Positions 21,971 to 34,330 of a stretch of DNA of 64,000 nucleotides are shown here, piece after piece. The DNA lies in NCBI GenBank assembly GCA_965153455.1, contig OZ234499.1, forward strand, positions 7,884,515 to 7,948,514. The letters run 5' to 3'. Origin of the DNA: Sphagnum compactum. Lineage: Eukaryota > Bryophyta > Sphagnopsida > Sphagnales. A program made the position numbers and the translations under genes. The notes below the pieces were generated by a model that did not search any database, was not told the DNA's origin, and saw nothing but the letters and a program-made list of their open reading frames with translations. Every line of letters begins with the position of its first letter. The first letter of the stretch is position 1.

Positions 21971-24900
21971 TTTTAAATGCTTGTTGTAAAACTTAAGATG
22001 CTCTTAACAAATCACCTCTCCCCCCTCCGCTTCCCTTAGATTGGACTGCAGCAGTTCCTACTTGTTCTAAATGACAAGTTTCTGTTCAAAAACATGTTTT
22101 ATGAACTGGAGGAATCTGAGCTCATCATATCTAGAGACAAGAGAAGGAGGTTGCACGTCATATCATGGACATGGGCGTTGATACAAAACTCTCATACGGC
22201 AGCCTGATAAGAAATGAGGGAATTAGGAGGGAGGTTAGGAAGAGGAGAAAAACGCATCTGCTTCACACAATTACCTTAACAAAGGTGCACATTCCCAGCC
22301 CTAGCAATTTCTTTCAGCTACGTCTTCTCCAACCTGTTTTGGGGAGTCCCAGTGGTCCAATCTCACAGTGCATCCACCTTTCCTTCTTTCCACAATTAGC
22401 AAACCCTAAACCCATCTGAAAGACACGCTATTGACAAGACAACGTACCCATTCCTGGTCACAAACGAGAGAAGCCATGAGATCTTAAACAAAAATGCATC
22501 GTACAAAAAGGTAGAAGTGGACGCTCAGTGAATACAAACTGTAGTGAAAAGATCTTTCGGACGCCTTAACGGGTCCGTCAAGCAACTTCTGTTTTTTTAA
22601 TTTGTTCATCATCACGTCCACAACAAACCTCCTCGTACTTCGAGATAGCTAAAACAAAAGTGGACAGAAAGCAGCATCAGAAGATCTATAAGAGCGAAAA
22701 ACATGTCACCGCAAACTAGGAGAAAGAGTTCCGAGAATGATCAGGGGAAGATGCAAGGCCTGCCTTGCAATCGGGAAGGCTTGCATAATGAACAGCCGCC
22801 GAGGAGCGGCAAGTGGAGCTTGTAATGACAACGTTACGCACTCTCCCTTCTTAAGGTTTCTGAAAACCCTACAAGTCGAAAACCCTAGAGGTTCGTTAGG
22901 TTTTCTTCCAAAACCAGAAGCATTTGTCATCCATCGACTGAAACGCCCTGCACATTCATCTGGTTAACCCAGGTTCATTATTAGGTTCATATGGTGGCTA
23001 AGCGCCAAGGCACGCACAAAGTCAGAATTCTAGGGTTTTGTCCAATGTTGGCAGGTTAATGAGAAATCAACCGGTTATCAACAAGTGTCCAAGGGTAGGT
23101 TATTAATAACCTACATGCCAGTTCCAATTTTGACGAAGAACCTGGAGATAACCTACCTAGCCCAGTATATATTTTGTAGAGACTGGAAAAGACCCTAATG
23201 GGTCAGGGATATCACCTTTTGAAAAATCAAAAACTAAATTTGAGGCTCTCCATATTCTACCCAAGGTTGGTTTTTAACTAGTAACCCTAGTAAAATTGGA
23301 GTTGTTACCTTTGCTAACTTTGGATCCCAACTTCAGGTAATGGATAGCCACCAACATGAAGCTCTTTATGTTGAATAGTTATGGGAAGCAAGATCAAGTA
23401 CCCATGCTGCCATCAACTTCAATTTGATTCAACTTTCAACTTTGAGCTTGGATTTAACGATTTGATCAAGATTCGCAAGTCTTGTCTTGAATATTGGTGG
23501 ATTGAAGCTTCTATTTGATGCTTTACACTTTATCTCAACTATTTGTTGTTTCTATGAATGCATGTTTTCTAGCATCTTGTGCATTTTAGATCTTAGACGT
23601 AATCCTAACTTTGCCTTGTGTTTAATACCTTGTGGTTGTGTTATTTTATTCACATTTGATAAGTCTTGGAGGACTTTGATTAACGCCTCTTTAGATTTCT
23701 TGTGTGTTTCAATTTTTTTAAGACATGAAAAAGTTTGAAAATACACTAGAAGACAAACTTCCTTTTTCATAGAGTGATTACGAAGATGGCTTGATTACTG
23801 AGGGTGATGTTTCAAGATCACAATCTAATGTTTCATTGTCCAATGCACTAGATCCTTTGTCCATGGAAATCTTCTAATGTAGGTGGAAGGTGCTAAATAA
23901 TGAATATTTGGACATTTGCAAATGATTGAAAAGTAATTGTATCTTATTACTATCCCATTGCCTCCATTTGCAGATTGTAACTATCCTTTTTGATTGATGA
24001 TTTCAAATCAACTTTTTAAATCTCCATATTTGTAGGAGTAGATGACCCTATTACCATCATGATGTCATTTTGAATGGGTGATTATAGACTTATTTACACA
24101 TAATGTTGGGAATTGATGACATTAATGGGTCTTGCCAAATAAGCAATTTTGAAACACACTTGCATCTTTTTTCATAGCCTTTCCTTGACTTTGGACACTG
24201 AATACATTCACCAAAATTTGTGTAGTTGAATTTGAGGTTTCCAATTTTGGTTGGCTTTGTAGGTGATGAATTACACATTATTATTGTGGATTTAATATGA
24301 GACTTTTTTGTTGTGAAAAGGCTCCTAAAAAGCACCTAGGAAATTTGCAAGAAATTATTAGTGGCAATATGGTGGTTAAATGGTGGAAATATTAGTTATT
24401 GGTGGGTTTTGGATCTAATGATAATTCTTATACACTTTGGTTCAATATTTATATTTTCAAAGTTTACAACTTTTCTTTTCTTTTTTTTTTTCATTCTTTT
24501 TTTTGCTAAGTGGAGATTCATTGAACATTTCTTCATTTTTCATATATGCAAGTTAGTATTCATTACCTTTCTTTGTAAATTCAAATTTCTTTTTTGTATG
24601 GTTGATGTTAAATCTATTTCCAGATTGTAGAAATTTGACTTATAAAACCTCTATTATATAGTTCAAGATCCCCCTTGACTTTCATCTTTCAATCAATTTC
24701 ATTTCCTTGATCAACTTGCTATAATCTTGGTGTGTGGCATGCCATAATGCATTGGATGGCATTCTATGGAGGGACAATCTTCAACCATAAAAGGTGTTCA
24801 CTAGATTTATGTAGAAACCCTCAAACTCAGATTACTTTATTTTTGGCTTCAGCTTGATTATAGACTTTGTGGTATTTATTTTTACTAATATATGTATGTT

Positions 24901-25019
24901 TCATAGTGACTTATCATCTTTTCTCAAGTTCTACCTTGTTCGATTGGTGCTTCAAGTGCTACAATGTCTTTAGCAAAGTTGACCATTTTTTATGTCACAC
25001 AAATTTTTTTAAAAATTAA
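21971..25019. other. Gene-free stretch
   Basis: No supportable gene. 22.2-23.0 kb is less AT-rich than its surroundings and contains a short AAACCCTAAACCC telobox-like motif near 22400, but no coding signal was found. From 23.0 kb on the DNA is AT-rich with short unsupported frames. Confidence 0.5.
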
Positions 25020-25215
25020 AACCTACATGGCTAGTATAATTGCTAGTCTATTTCAAAGTGGTTATTTGATAACTAACCCTTTTGCATAACAAGTGGTTGT
25101 TGTTATAAAAAATTCGAATAAATTGATAATTTGGGTTATTATTTTGATAGTGAAATTGGTAATTGATTGGTTTTTTTTTTTTAAAATTTGATATTGATAA
25201 CTTGTGTAATCCCAA
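25020..25215 (+). repeat. Dispersed repeat, related to 6590-6810
   Basis: It shares with the 6.6-6.8 kb copy the order TTGATAACTAACC, CTTTTGCATAAC, an AATTGATAAT-like block, a T-rich run, and TTGATATTGATAAC. Heavily diverged. Confidence 0.45.
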
Positions 25216-25979
25216 ATTAAAAATAAAATTTGATACATTCGTGCTAGTGATTAATTTTATTAATGATGATTGGGTGCCCTAGCATGTTATAGTAAGGTTG
25301 TTTGAAGTTCCAAACACCTCTAGAACAACATTGGTAAAATAGGTGAAATTTCTTTTCATTGAATATGAATTCATAAGCAATATTATTGTTTATGTCAAGG
25401 ATGAAGGCACAAACCTGAACACATTTGCTTACATCCACACGTATTGTATCATATGCTCTGCTACGACTTGTTGCACCATTTAGTGGCCATGTCATGTCTA
25501 AGGCATGTCAATATGCCATTAATGATACTAAGATGGGATGAAGGAAACAAACATAATAGAAACCCAAAGTGACTTGTAAAGAACCATTACATGGATAAAA
25601 AAGTCAGGTAAGGGTAGGCAAGAATGGGAATCAATGTGTATGGAAATTGGTTTAAACCCCAAAAATTCAAGACACCAATGAAAATTCCGTTTGATTCCAA
25701 GGTTATTCTCTTTCAAAAAACCTTGGAATATGTTGCTACCATAAAACCTTTGTTATAGCTAGTAGACCTCCAAGTTGTAAACCCGAGGACCATCTAGTTC
25801 AACATGGGCAATTGCCAAAGTTGCACCATAAACCTTGGGCCTTGCGATGGAACACTGCATTCTGAACCAGGCTAAAAGGTATTGATTGCTTTTAGATGCT
25901 CTATTTGCAGCATTTTCCATTTGTATTAAGATGCACAAAGAATATCAAATTCATACATCACTAAACCCTCCATTGTGTG

Positions 25980-26734
25980 TGGAGAGTTTGAGACAAAGTT
26001 GGAGATTCTGTATGGTAGAATGGTGCTTGAAGTGATTAATGTGTTGGAGTCTTTTATGGCTTTTGCTATGACCTTTAATGATACTATTACACATAAATAT
26101 GTGTGTTCTTCAATTCAATCCAAGGTTTAAAGGGTTGCAATGCATTATGGAATATGTAGGCCGAGATAAAGTTGCAACAATTGTGGAAAAATATGACTAG
26201 CATGTCTTGTTGCCACTCTTGGTGGTAGTTTCCAAACATCTAAACCCAGGGCGTGTGGAAGACCCTCCTCCTTTAACACCCATCAATGATGACTCCTCGT
26301 GGGGAGTTGCAACTTCTATAAAGGAAGTTAATCTCTCTTTGGTGAAATTTGAATTGTCTTTGTATTGTCACAAACATGTGGATGATAACGATGTAAAATC
26401 ACCTTTGCAAATGGTGGAAAGACCATGAAGATAGTTTCCTACTGTTGCATTCCTTGCTTGTCAATTTTTGGGTATCCCAAACTTTCAAATTGAAATTGAA
26501 TGCATATTTAACATTGTTGAAATATTGATTAGTTTGCGATAATGTCGACTGGGCATGGAGAACATGGACAGATTGGTTAGGATTTTGAAGAATTGGTCGA
26601 GTGACGTGAAGATGGGTTGATGTTCTCTTGTTGCTAGGGGGATGGCAAAGTTTTTCATGGTTGAAAGGAAGCTGCTGGATGATTTTGAAAAGGAGCTCAA
26701 GGATGTTGGGTACTTTAAAGATAATGAAGTCTGA
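25980..26734 (+). pseudogene. hAT-superfamily transposase, C-terminal part, frameshifted
   Basis: Three successive frames carry a coherent hAT C-terminus. The frame of 26207 gives LLPLLVVVSKHLNP, then EDPPPLTPINDDSSWGVAT. A shift to the frame of 26409 gives KWWKDHEDSFLLLHSLLVNF, the Trp-Trp-Lys-x-His dimerisation-region signature. A second shift to the frame of 26549 gives LGMENMDRLVRILKNWSSDV, a stop (26618-26620), then MAKFFMVERKLLDDFEKELK to a stop at 26732. So there are at least two frameshifts plus stops. Upstream 25980-26125 is open but only weakly recognisable. Known: this region mediates transposase dimerisation in hAT elements. The rest of the element and its ends were not found. Confidence 0.7.
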
Positions 26735-28867
26735 AATGACTTTGGAAACATTTTGATAAGACTTTTGGCATTGTATTCTTTCCATTAGTTTTACCTATGT
26801 CAGTGATGCATTTTGCACAAGAGTAATGTGATTTGCAAAGGAGTAGATTTTTTTTTCAGTTGTACCCATTTTCTTATTTTGAATTTGCACTTAACCTTCT
26901 CATGAGTGATGTTGGTTGCTCTCTTGCTAAACCTTCAATCATGTCTCTTGTTTCTTTCTGTTTTTCAATGGCTGCAATTTGGTTTTCATATTTCAACCGT
27001 AATTGCCTTGGTTATGCACAACATCGAGTGGATGAAACCCTAAAAGTTCAACCCTAATGAGACACTAGATTTATATTAGAGTTGGAAAATTTATACCAGC
27101 TGGTATCATATTAGTCATATTTATATTGATACCATTGCATCATGAAATTGAGTAGGTACCTTGAATTGTTGATACCAGAAGGGTATATGAGTTTGAGAAA
27201 TAGTCTGGTACCAGTACCAGTCTGGTACCTCATTTTAGGACAGACCTATATACCTGGACGGGGCTGGTATATCAAAAGGGGTTTACCAGACTTTTCAAAT
27301 AATTGATTTTGGTATATAACCATGGTCTCAATTTTTAAAAAAGGTCAAGAACAGGATTCTTTCATGAAAACCATCTATTTTTGAGGTTTTTTATTAAAAA
27401 AAATCAGAACTGATGGTTCTTTAAACATTCAAAGAACCACCCAACACTGGTTTTTGTTCCTTTTCTTGGCCATTAGTCAAAACCAGTGTTTTTTAGGAAT
27501 TTGTTTATGCAGCCTATGCAGCAACCATCCATAAGAAAATGTAGCCAAATCTGTCTATAAATTGGATTTGGAGTACAAATATTTAATCAATCTTTTATAT
27601 TCTTGACTGCACATTGAAAACCAAATATAAAAAACTGGAAAATTTTACCTTTTCTTTCCCCCACTTCTGGTGATGTAAACCCTCCAAAATCACTTGGTTT
27701 GAATTATTTATTTCTTATTTTAATTTCCATTTTTGGCAAAAGAATTTCAGGAAAAAAAATGCTGGTCAAAATACTTGATCACTTTGTTCCCTAGTTAACC
27801 AGGGTTTTGGTCACAAATGTGATAGAAAATTTGTCATGATATTATTTCATTAGTAGAAGAAATATTCATCAACCAACTCACAGGCTCAAAGCAGAAACTT
27901 TTTGTTTTGCCAAAATATTGTAGCTTTTTTGACAATTAAAAAAAGGAGAATATTCTGTTATAAGTCCTCTTCTTAAAAATAAGAATTCGCTAAATTTTGC
28001 CCATTGTTTTGGGGATGAATGTGTCACCACGGTTCTGTCTACTGTTGTAAACGGTCTTATACAAACATGTTGTCAACATGGATTAGATATTTCAGCCCCC
28101 AAAATTGAACACACGATTTATCATACATAGACTGGACTCACACGGGTTCAACATGGATTGAATTCTTGAAATTTGGTAGTCCCTTTCTCCTCGTGTCGAA
28201 GCAAGGGCCCAACAAAAAGTTCCTCCCACCCAATTGCCACCTTCTACTTTTCTATAATGAGTGGGACCTTGTGCAAAGCCAAGCAACGGGACATGACATT
28301 CGAGTTCCTTTGCAAATATTGAGGCTAAAAAAATGTTGAAATGCGAGTGACAGACAGCCAAGAAAATATTACATATCAAAGATGAAGCAAATATGGAACC
28401 ATTCCTAGTGGAGTAGACAATGCAATTGGAAGAAGACTCCTTTAGTGAAAAGTTGACAATTGCAAAACTAGGTGGAAGGACTTTCACATTGACATAAAAC
28501 AAATTGTCTTCTCAAATGACCCTCTCTAGTGGCCAACTCCTTAGCAGAATTGACTAGAGCTCATCTTTCCCCAGCTCACCTACCTCTCAACTACCTTGCT
28601 TAGCATGTGTTCCATGCCATGGTGCCTAAGTCAAGCATGAAAAACAAATTTCAAAAGAGGTTCAAAATAATGTGAACATATATATTTTGCATATAATTCA
28701 AAATAATTCTCTAAAGAAAAACCTGTTAACAAATTATGTCGATTGGAGTTAGGTCAGTCAATGTGCATATCTTCTTGAGTTGTACAAAAATAAATATATC
28801 TGTCACTCATAAAAGGAAAAACCTTATTTGAGATCTCCAACAATGCAAATTTTAGATGAGTATTTGT
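26735..28867. other. Gene-free stretch
   Basis: Mostly AT-rich spacer. The minus-strand open frame at 28092-28502 (136 codons) has no recognisable motif and is not called. A region rich in ACCAGT/CTGGTA doublets lies at 27090-27450 and is listed separately. Confidence 0.5.
27090..27451. repeat. CTGGTA/TACCAG-rich block ending in CAACACTGGT
   Basis: It contains many short inverted doublets (TACCAGCTGGTA, GGTACCAGTACCAG, CTGGTACC, GCTGGTATA) and ends with CAACACTGGT at 27442-27451. A similar block lies at 51030-51237 and ends with the same decamer. Confidence 0.5.
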
Positions 28868-28931
28868 CTTGGCTTTCTGTATTCTTTACCATAAGTGAAC
28901 AAATAAAGGGTAAAGAATCCAGAAAGCCAAG
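28868..28931. other. Short near-perfect hairpin
   Basis: The 23-nt arm at 28868-28890 (CTTGGCTTTCTG...TTTACC) pairs with 28909-28931 (GGTAAAGAATCC...GCCAAG) with one mismatch, around an 18-nt loop. One more flanking T:A pair (28867/28932) extends it. It is about 1.1 kb beyond the stop of the DUF760 gene. It could be a tiny inverted-repeat element, a cruciform-forming site or a small-RNA precursor, but the stem is short for a plant microRNA precursor. Confidence 0.85.
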
Positions 28932-28934
28932 ATA

Positions 28935-30019
28935 CCCTCAGAAAATAAAGGTGCTGATTGGGTACCACAGAAATGTTGCAACAGTACACTAATCACATGA
29001 TACATCACCACCAAGCCAAACCAAAGCAAGCATAACCTTGTGTGTTGTGTGTACAAGCAGCTCCATGATGCAAGGCATTGAGTACTACCATTACTCTCCA
29101 TTGTCTTCATCAGCTCCCCAACAGTACATGTACATCAGTACATAGAAATCTGCTAAAGATTTATGTAGAAACCTGCATCCTGTGTTTCTGTTATATTTCC
29201 AGAAGTAAAGGGAAGAATCAGTCATGACATCAGCCAGCATTCAAGAATCCTTGCAACTAAAAGACCATCAAACAGTATTCTCATTCAAGCTGCAACAACG
29301 TTATGAGGGTAAGCTTTGTTTCATTTTAGCTTGCCTATGTACAAATCAGGCATTGAAGCTTAAGGCATAGAGGGGCCTAATAGAAGGAAGACTAACTGGA
29401 AGTTTGCTACATACTCTAGTTCCTTCTAAGCTCGTCTGCTCATATCTGGGGCCAGTTTTGCTTATGCAAGTTGTCAGGCTAGGAAAGTTTCAAACTGCAG
29501 CGACCACCCTGCCACTGAGTCTCAAGCCTTCAGTTTTTGTCTCTGATATTCTGAGATTGACATATGTAAACATGACAAACAACTTCTGCACCACCTCATC
29601 TACCAAAATGCACAAAGGGTTTAGATGGCCAGGAAACTCATGACCCCAAACAAAGAGCACAATGTTCTGTTTCAAAATCCAACTTATGAAATGATACAAC
29701 CAAAATGTCAAAGCCAACCCATCAGCAAACGTGAGAAGCCATCATCACTGAGAAAAACTGGTGGTAAAGTTCTTACAGGATTTATAAGAAAAAAATGGAG
29801 GGAGGGGACTATCTACATCCCACAACACTATTTGAGATCCCTACATCAAACTAGAGAACCATGTACCTCAACCACAAAGCTGTCCATGCCATCTTGTACC
29901 CAGCTACATACAGAGAAAGCAAAAAGCCAACCTACAATCAAATTGCTATGAAAGCAAAAGTGATTCCACAGAAAACTCGATTAAGTCTATCCCATTAGCC
30001 TGCTGATTCCTAGGAACCC
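28935..30019. other. Downstream flank of the DUF760 gene
   Basis: No coding sequence is supported. The part nearest 30019 should hold the 3' untranslated region of the minus-strand gene. I could not place its poly(A) signal. Confidence 0.4.
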
Positions 30020-33000
30020 CTAGTCATACCTCTCTTCCTCCAACCTGAGTTCTGTATCTCCTGAAAGGCTGAGGGTCCGGCTGAGTTCTAGCCTGTACTC
30101 TAACCCTCTCATGTGGTGACCCAACAGCATGCACCTGTCCCACCCAAGGCATCATTGAACAGCACAGAAATTAGAATGAATCCACAATAACCACATAGGT
30201 ATGCTCAATACACCTAAGTTCAATAGCAATCCATCCTGGAACAACATATATTCAAGAGTCCTGAACCCTGTAGGTTGGAAATTAGGACAAAAAGGGAGCT
30301 GCCATGGATCCACATTGTTTTTCAAGAAATCAAGCAAGACCTTATGAGTCGCAAAGAGAGACCCAAGCCTCAGAGGTCACACGTCTTGAACGGTTGTGGT
30401 GAACTCTAAGGGCCAACCCAACAGCTACTTTCCTCTGCAAAGCCAAAGACAGACACACAACAAAGAACTAACCTGCAATATCCAGGGACAGCTAGTTAAT
30501 AACCAAAATCAGGGAGTGAAAAGAGGATGAGGACAAGCCTAATACCCACCAGAAAAGAAGCCTTGCAAAGTAATCCCTTGTTGCTGTCATAGTAGACTCC
30601 AAATGAACAGGAATGTTGGCAAGAAGTTCTGGAGCCACTCCATCCTCTTCCCATGAACTGGAAATGCTACTGCTAGCTCCATTGCCAAACTCTGGCATCT
30701 GCAAGGGCTGATTGGCAACACAAAGGGTCTCCAATAGATTGTTGATTACCAAACGTATAACATCCTCCACTTCTGAAGAAGTAGGTTGGGAGAGTTCTGC
30801 AACCTGCAGAGCTCACAACCAACAGTACAAATCAACATAAGTACAATGCTCTTCCACTCCACATTGACTGATGAAATGCTATAATCAAGTGAAAGGGAAC
30901 CCACCAACTTCCCCAAACTTTGATGATGAATCAATTGAATATAAAGATGTGTCAGATACAACATTTGTGTGATCAACTTGCCAGCACACTCATGATCTTA
31001 AACTTCTAGAAATTATGTATTGAAGTCTACATTTACCCTAAGGCAGTCCTTAGCTGATTGCAAGAGACTTCACATGTATCGAGTGTTGTATAAAGTAGGC
31101 AAGAACGAGCTAGGGAGTTTGCAAACCTTATCAGGCTCCAGTGACCTCAAATAATCCAGTAGATCATTTTGTTCCTCCCCTACCATGCCCTCCATCTCCA
31201 AAGCTGTTAGAGAATGTTTGCAATCATCCAGATCCTGCATAACATAAATAACTTTATTTAAACCTGAAACAAGCTGAGACCCAACTTGTGCCTTGGTCTT
31301 TTGCATCAGGGTTGATTGAAAAAAATCTCAATGTGCTTCATCGATGTCACTTGTTTCAAGTGAGAATGAAATAGCCCTGACTGACAAGAGCCTCGTAAAC
31401 TTATAAAAGGACCACTTACCTTCTGTGTTGATAACAACTTTGATTGCAACTGCTGGATATACTTTGCAACCTCTGGTGAGACAGGACCCAGGCGATCCAG
31501 TGAATCTAACTCCTCTTCTCTGACACCTTCCTCCAAGAATCCAGAAGTTCCTGCAGCAGTGAACTGCATTTGTTCTACTGTATCTGCCAATTCAATGCTT
31601 GTAACACTTCCTTGCAAGGAGTCTTCTGTGCCAACACTAAGAGTGGGCAAGGGCAGCCCATCAACAGTGGCTCCCTCTTCATCACTCAGATCAAGGCTCC
31701 GTTGCAAGCTAAGCCGGTACTCTGCATTCCGTAATGTGTACCTGGGAAGTGTAAGAATGGATGAGTCAGTAACAACCAATTATCATTTCAACAAGCCCCT
31801 GTGGACAAAGAGAAAGAATGCATACCATATCACATTGTGCTCCAGCAGTTTAACATGGGAATAGAAAACAACACAATACATAAGCCCCCAAGAATATTTG
31901 TTGACAACCAGACCATGTGAACCCATGACCAAAGAAATCAAAAGCCACAATAGTGCACTCAAACAGGACATGAATTGACTAGACAACTGACAGACCTAGA
32001 TAACAAATCATATGAAACAAGCGAAGCTTCCAATCATAGTGCACATGAAACCTCAGGAAAGAAGCTCAGACCCATCACGTATGAACTTACCCAGTCATCA
32101 TTGATGACACCAGCAACTTTGCAAGAGGCTCCCGAAAGGCTTCAATTGTGACTTGAAACTGATCAGAGGGCATGAGGCCAAGAATTCCTGTTATAGTTCT
32201 CTTCATCGCATCCATGCTATCTGGTGAAGCATCTTTGCTGATGTGACTTACATCCAGTGGTTCAATATCTTGAATCAGACTCAAAAGAACTGATGTCTGC
32301 AGCATCCAAGGTGAGGAAATTAAGTAAACAAGTAGAAAGGCAATTTAATCTACCATTCCACTTTGATCATTTTAAATGATGGACTTGAGGCTGCACTAGA
32401 GTCACAAAATTTCACAGTTCTGCCAACAGCAGGGAAAAAAGTAGACCTTGCAGATAAATAAAAATGTCTGCACAATGTTGACAGCAAGACACAAGCAAGA
32501 AGAAGAAAATTGAAGGCACCATTGACTTTAGTGCTAATGATTCATATGCCAGAATAGCAGCACAGGACGCCCCTTTGTCTCAAAAGGAGACTGACCTTGT
32601 ACAAAGAATGTAAAAGAGGCTGGATAAAATGACAGCAGAAAAAAATTCCTTGGTGCAGTTTTGTAGCATAGGGTTTCTCCATAAAGCAACTTTTTGTATG
32701 ACAGAAAAAAAACTCAAACAACTTGGGATTTGGAAACAGGATTGAAGATCCAAACAACCAAGATACCTGGGCATTACTCTAAGTCACAAAGAAAGCCCAA
32801 CAAAATCACCAGGATGGGGGCACAAACAGAAAAGACCAATCAGACAATAAGAGGATGGCTACAACATCTGATGGCAACCCCAAAGGATTAACCAAGATAT
32901 AGAATTATGGCATGGTGATGTCCTACTGGACAAGAGAAAAGTGTCATGCCATCGCCTCATAGCTATGAATTTCGTGAAATGCAGGACAGAAGAAAGGGCA

Positions 33001-33475
33001 AGATAGACACAATAACAGAAACGGCTTCCACAGAAAGACAGAGAGGTAAGAGTTCCAAAGAAGTTTTCCAAACCTCTGTGCAAGAAGCGCCTTTCTTCGC
33101 TGCCACATGCTCGTCGGCAGTGCTTTCGCTATCAGCTCCATCCCAGAACGCTCCGGAAAAACCTCCTATGAGAGCAACCGGTCCACAACCGCCACCGGGT
33201 CTCTCTTTCCGGGAGCAACTTCCAGGTTGAAATTTATTATTACTAAAAGCAGATCTTCTCAAAGATTCCTGCGAGAAGGCTAAACCCAGCCGGTCTGCCT
33301 GCAAATTCCTCACCCTACTTTGCTGCAACTGCTTCTGCGGCGACCTTCCTCCTCCCGCCCCCCAACTGCTGCTACATGTCACCGTGCTACCCGCCTGCGA
33401 GGCTCTCCCCAGTTCTCCATCCTGAAACCATGCCGCGCATTCCACAGCTCTCGCAAATGATGTGCTGTATGCCAT
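30020..33475 (-). CDS. DUF760 family protein (MEB5.2-like), probably plastid-targeted
   Basis: Six exons on the minus strand: 33475-33074, 32296-32091, 31741-31420, 31234-31127, 30803-30550 and 30134-30020. All junctions are GT-AG and in frame, giving about 468 residues. The start is the ATG at 33475 in a GCCATGG context. The upstream open frame to 33505 begins with GTG. Exon 1 (about 134 residues) is Ala/Ser/Arg/Gly-rich and could be a chloroplast transit peptide. DUF760 occurs twice. The first copy spans residues 135-215 (LLSLIQDIEPLDVS, LGLMPSDQFQVTIE, EPLAKLLVSSMMTG, YTLRNAEYRLSL). The second spans about 335-455 (LLDYLRSLEPDKV, ELSQPTSSEVEDVI, TRDYFARLLFWCMLLGHHM, RGLEYRLEL). The last exon is only 37 codons and ends in EEERYD. 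Arabidopsis relatives include At3g17800 (MEB5.2, UV-B-induced transcript), At1g32160 and At1g48450; the molecular function is unknown. Confidence 0.93.
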
Positions 33476-33774
33476 GGCTAAGGAACCCCCACACTTCCCC
33501 GCCACCTACTCTCCTCCCTTCCAACCAAGCACAAAAAAAGCTTCTTTTTCTTTCCACAATTTTTTGCTGTTACGAGTGGCCACCGTCCCCGTCTACTGCG
33601 ACCTGCTGATTCCAACCAGAGGCCTCACAAGCTCGCTGCTGCTCCATCGCCATCCAGAAACCCGTGCTGCAACACACGGGAGACACAGAGAGATAATGGG
33701 AATCTCCACGAGACGCACACAAAACCACACAAAGCACAAAAGTTTGGGGTTCACACGACCATAGCCCAATCCTG

Positions 33775-33901
33775 CCGAACCGAAAGCAAACCCTTCCGAA
33801 CCTAATGCGAAGCCCATGATCCCGAACCTGGTTTCGAACCGAAACAGAACCTCCAGAACCAATGCCAAGGTCTCCCGAACCTAATTCATCACTTCCGAAC
33901 C
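33775..33901 (+). promoter_or_regulatory. Array of CCGAACC motifs upstream of the DUF760 gene
   Basis: CCGAACC occurs exactly at 33775-33781, 33796-33802, 33822-33828, 33875-33881 and 33895-33901, with TCGAACC at 33834-33840 and AGAACC twice between. Several are followed by TAATGC, TGATGC or TAATTC, suggesting a degenerate tandem unit of about 20-26 bp. It sits 300-425 bp upstream of the ATG, in the promoter or leader. I cannot say whether it binds a factor or is merely an expanded minisatellite. Confidence 0.6.
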
Positions 33902-34144
33902 TGATGCAATACCGCTGCCAGTTGTTTTCCGAATCTGAATTCAGTTCCGGAGATTCCCAGGAGCTTCCGAGCCTCCCTAGTTCCAGCTTCGTCTTTCAGA
34001 ACCATCTGGAACCAGGAAAGTTACAGGGTATGTAGGAACAGCCCCGTCCGTGCCTGTTTGTTCGGTGAATTCCAGCAGCCTTTTTTTTTCTGGCTAAATT
34101 TTGGGATCTGGCTAAAAGAAATTTCAAAATGGGCGAAAAGTATG

Positions 34145-34163
34145 TTTTTTTTTTTTTTTTTTT
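34145..34163 (+). repeat. T19 homopolymer
   Basis: An uninterrupted run of 19 T, a likely site of length variation. It lies next to a copy of dispersed repeat family A. Confidence 0.9.
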
Positions 34164-34179
34164 CTAGTAGCCACATTTC

Positions 34180-34330
34180 TCCAGTGCTTTTCTTTGAAAT
34201 ATCGTCAGATTTCTCTATTGGCAACTAGAATTTAGCCAAAAATGTGAAGGGAATCCAAAACTTTTCACTTTCAATTCCTTTTTATAGTCAAATTTGGCTA
34301 AACTTTGATCGCCAGTTCAGTTCCATCACA
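34180..34330 (-). repeat. Copy of dispersed repeat family A
   Basis: On the minus strand it reads GTTTAGCCAAATTTGACTAT, ...TTTTTGGCTAAATTCTAGTTG, ...AAATCTGACGATATTTC, the same order and spacing as 41490-41620. The core palindrome appears as TAGTCAAATTTGGCTA at 34285-34300 on the plus strand. Confidence 0.75.

Noticed and set aside
22399-22413. AAACCCTAAACCC telomere-like motif (also near 42123)
   Set aside because: Only two units at each place; typical teloboxes or chance, not an interstitial telomere array.
28092-28502. 136-codon minus-strand open frame downstream of the DUF760 gene
   Set aside because: No recognisable domain, no neighbouring exons in frame; kept out for lack of support.
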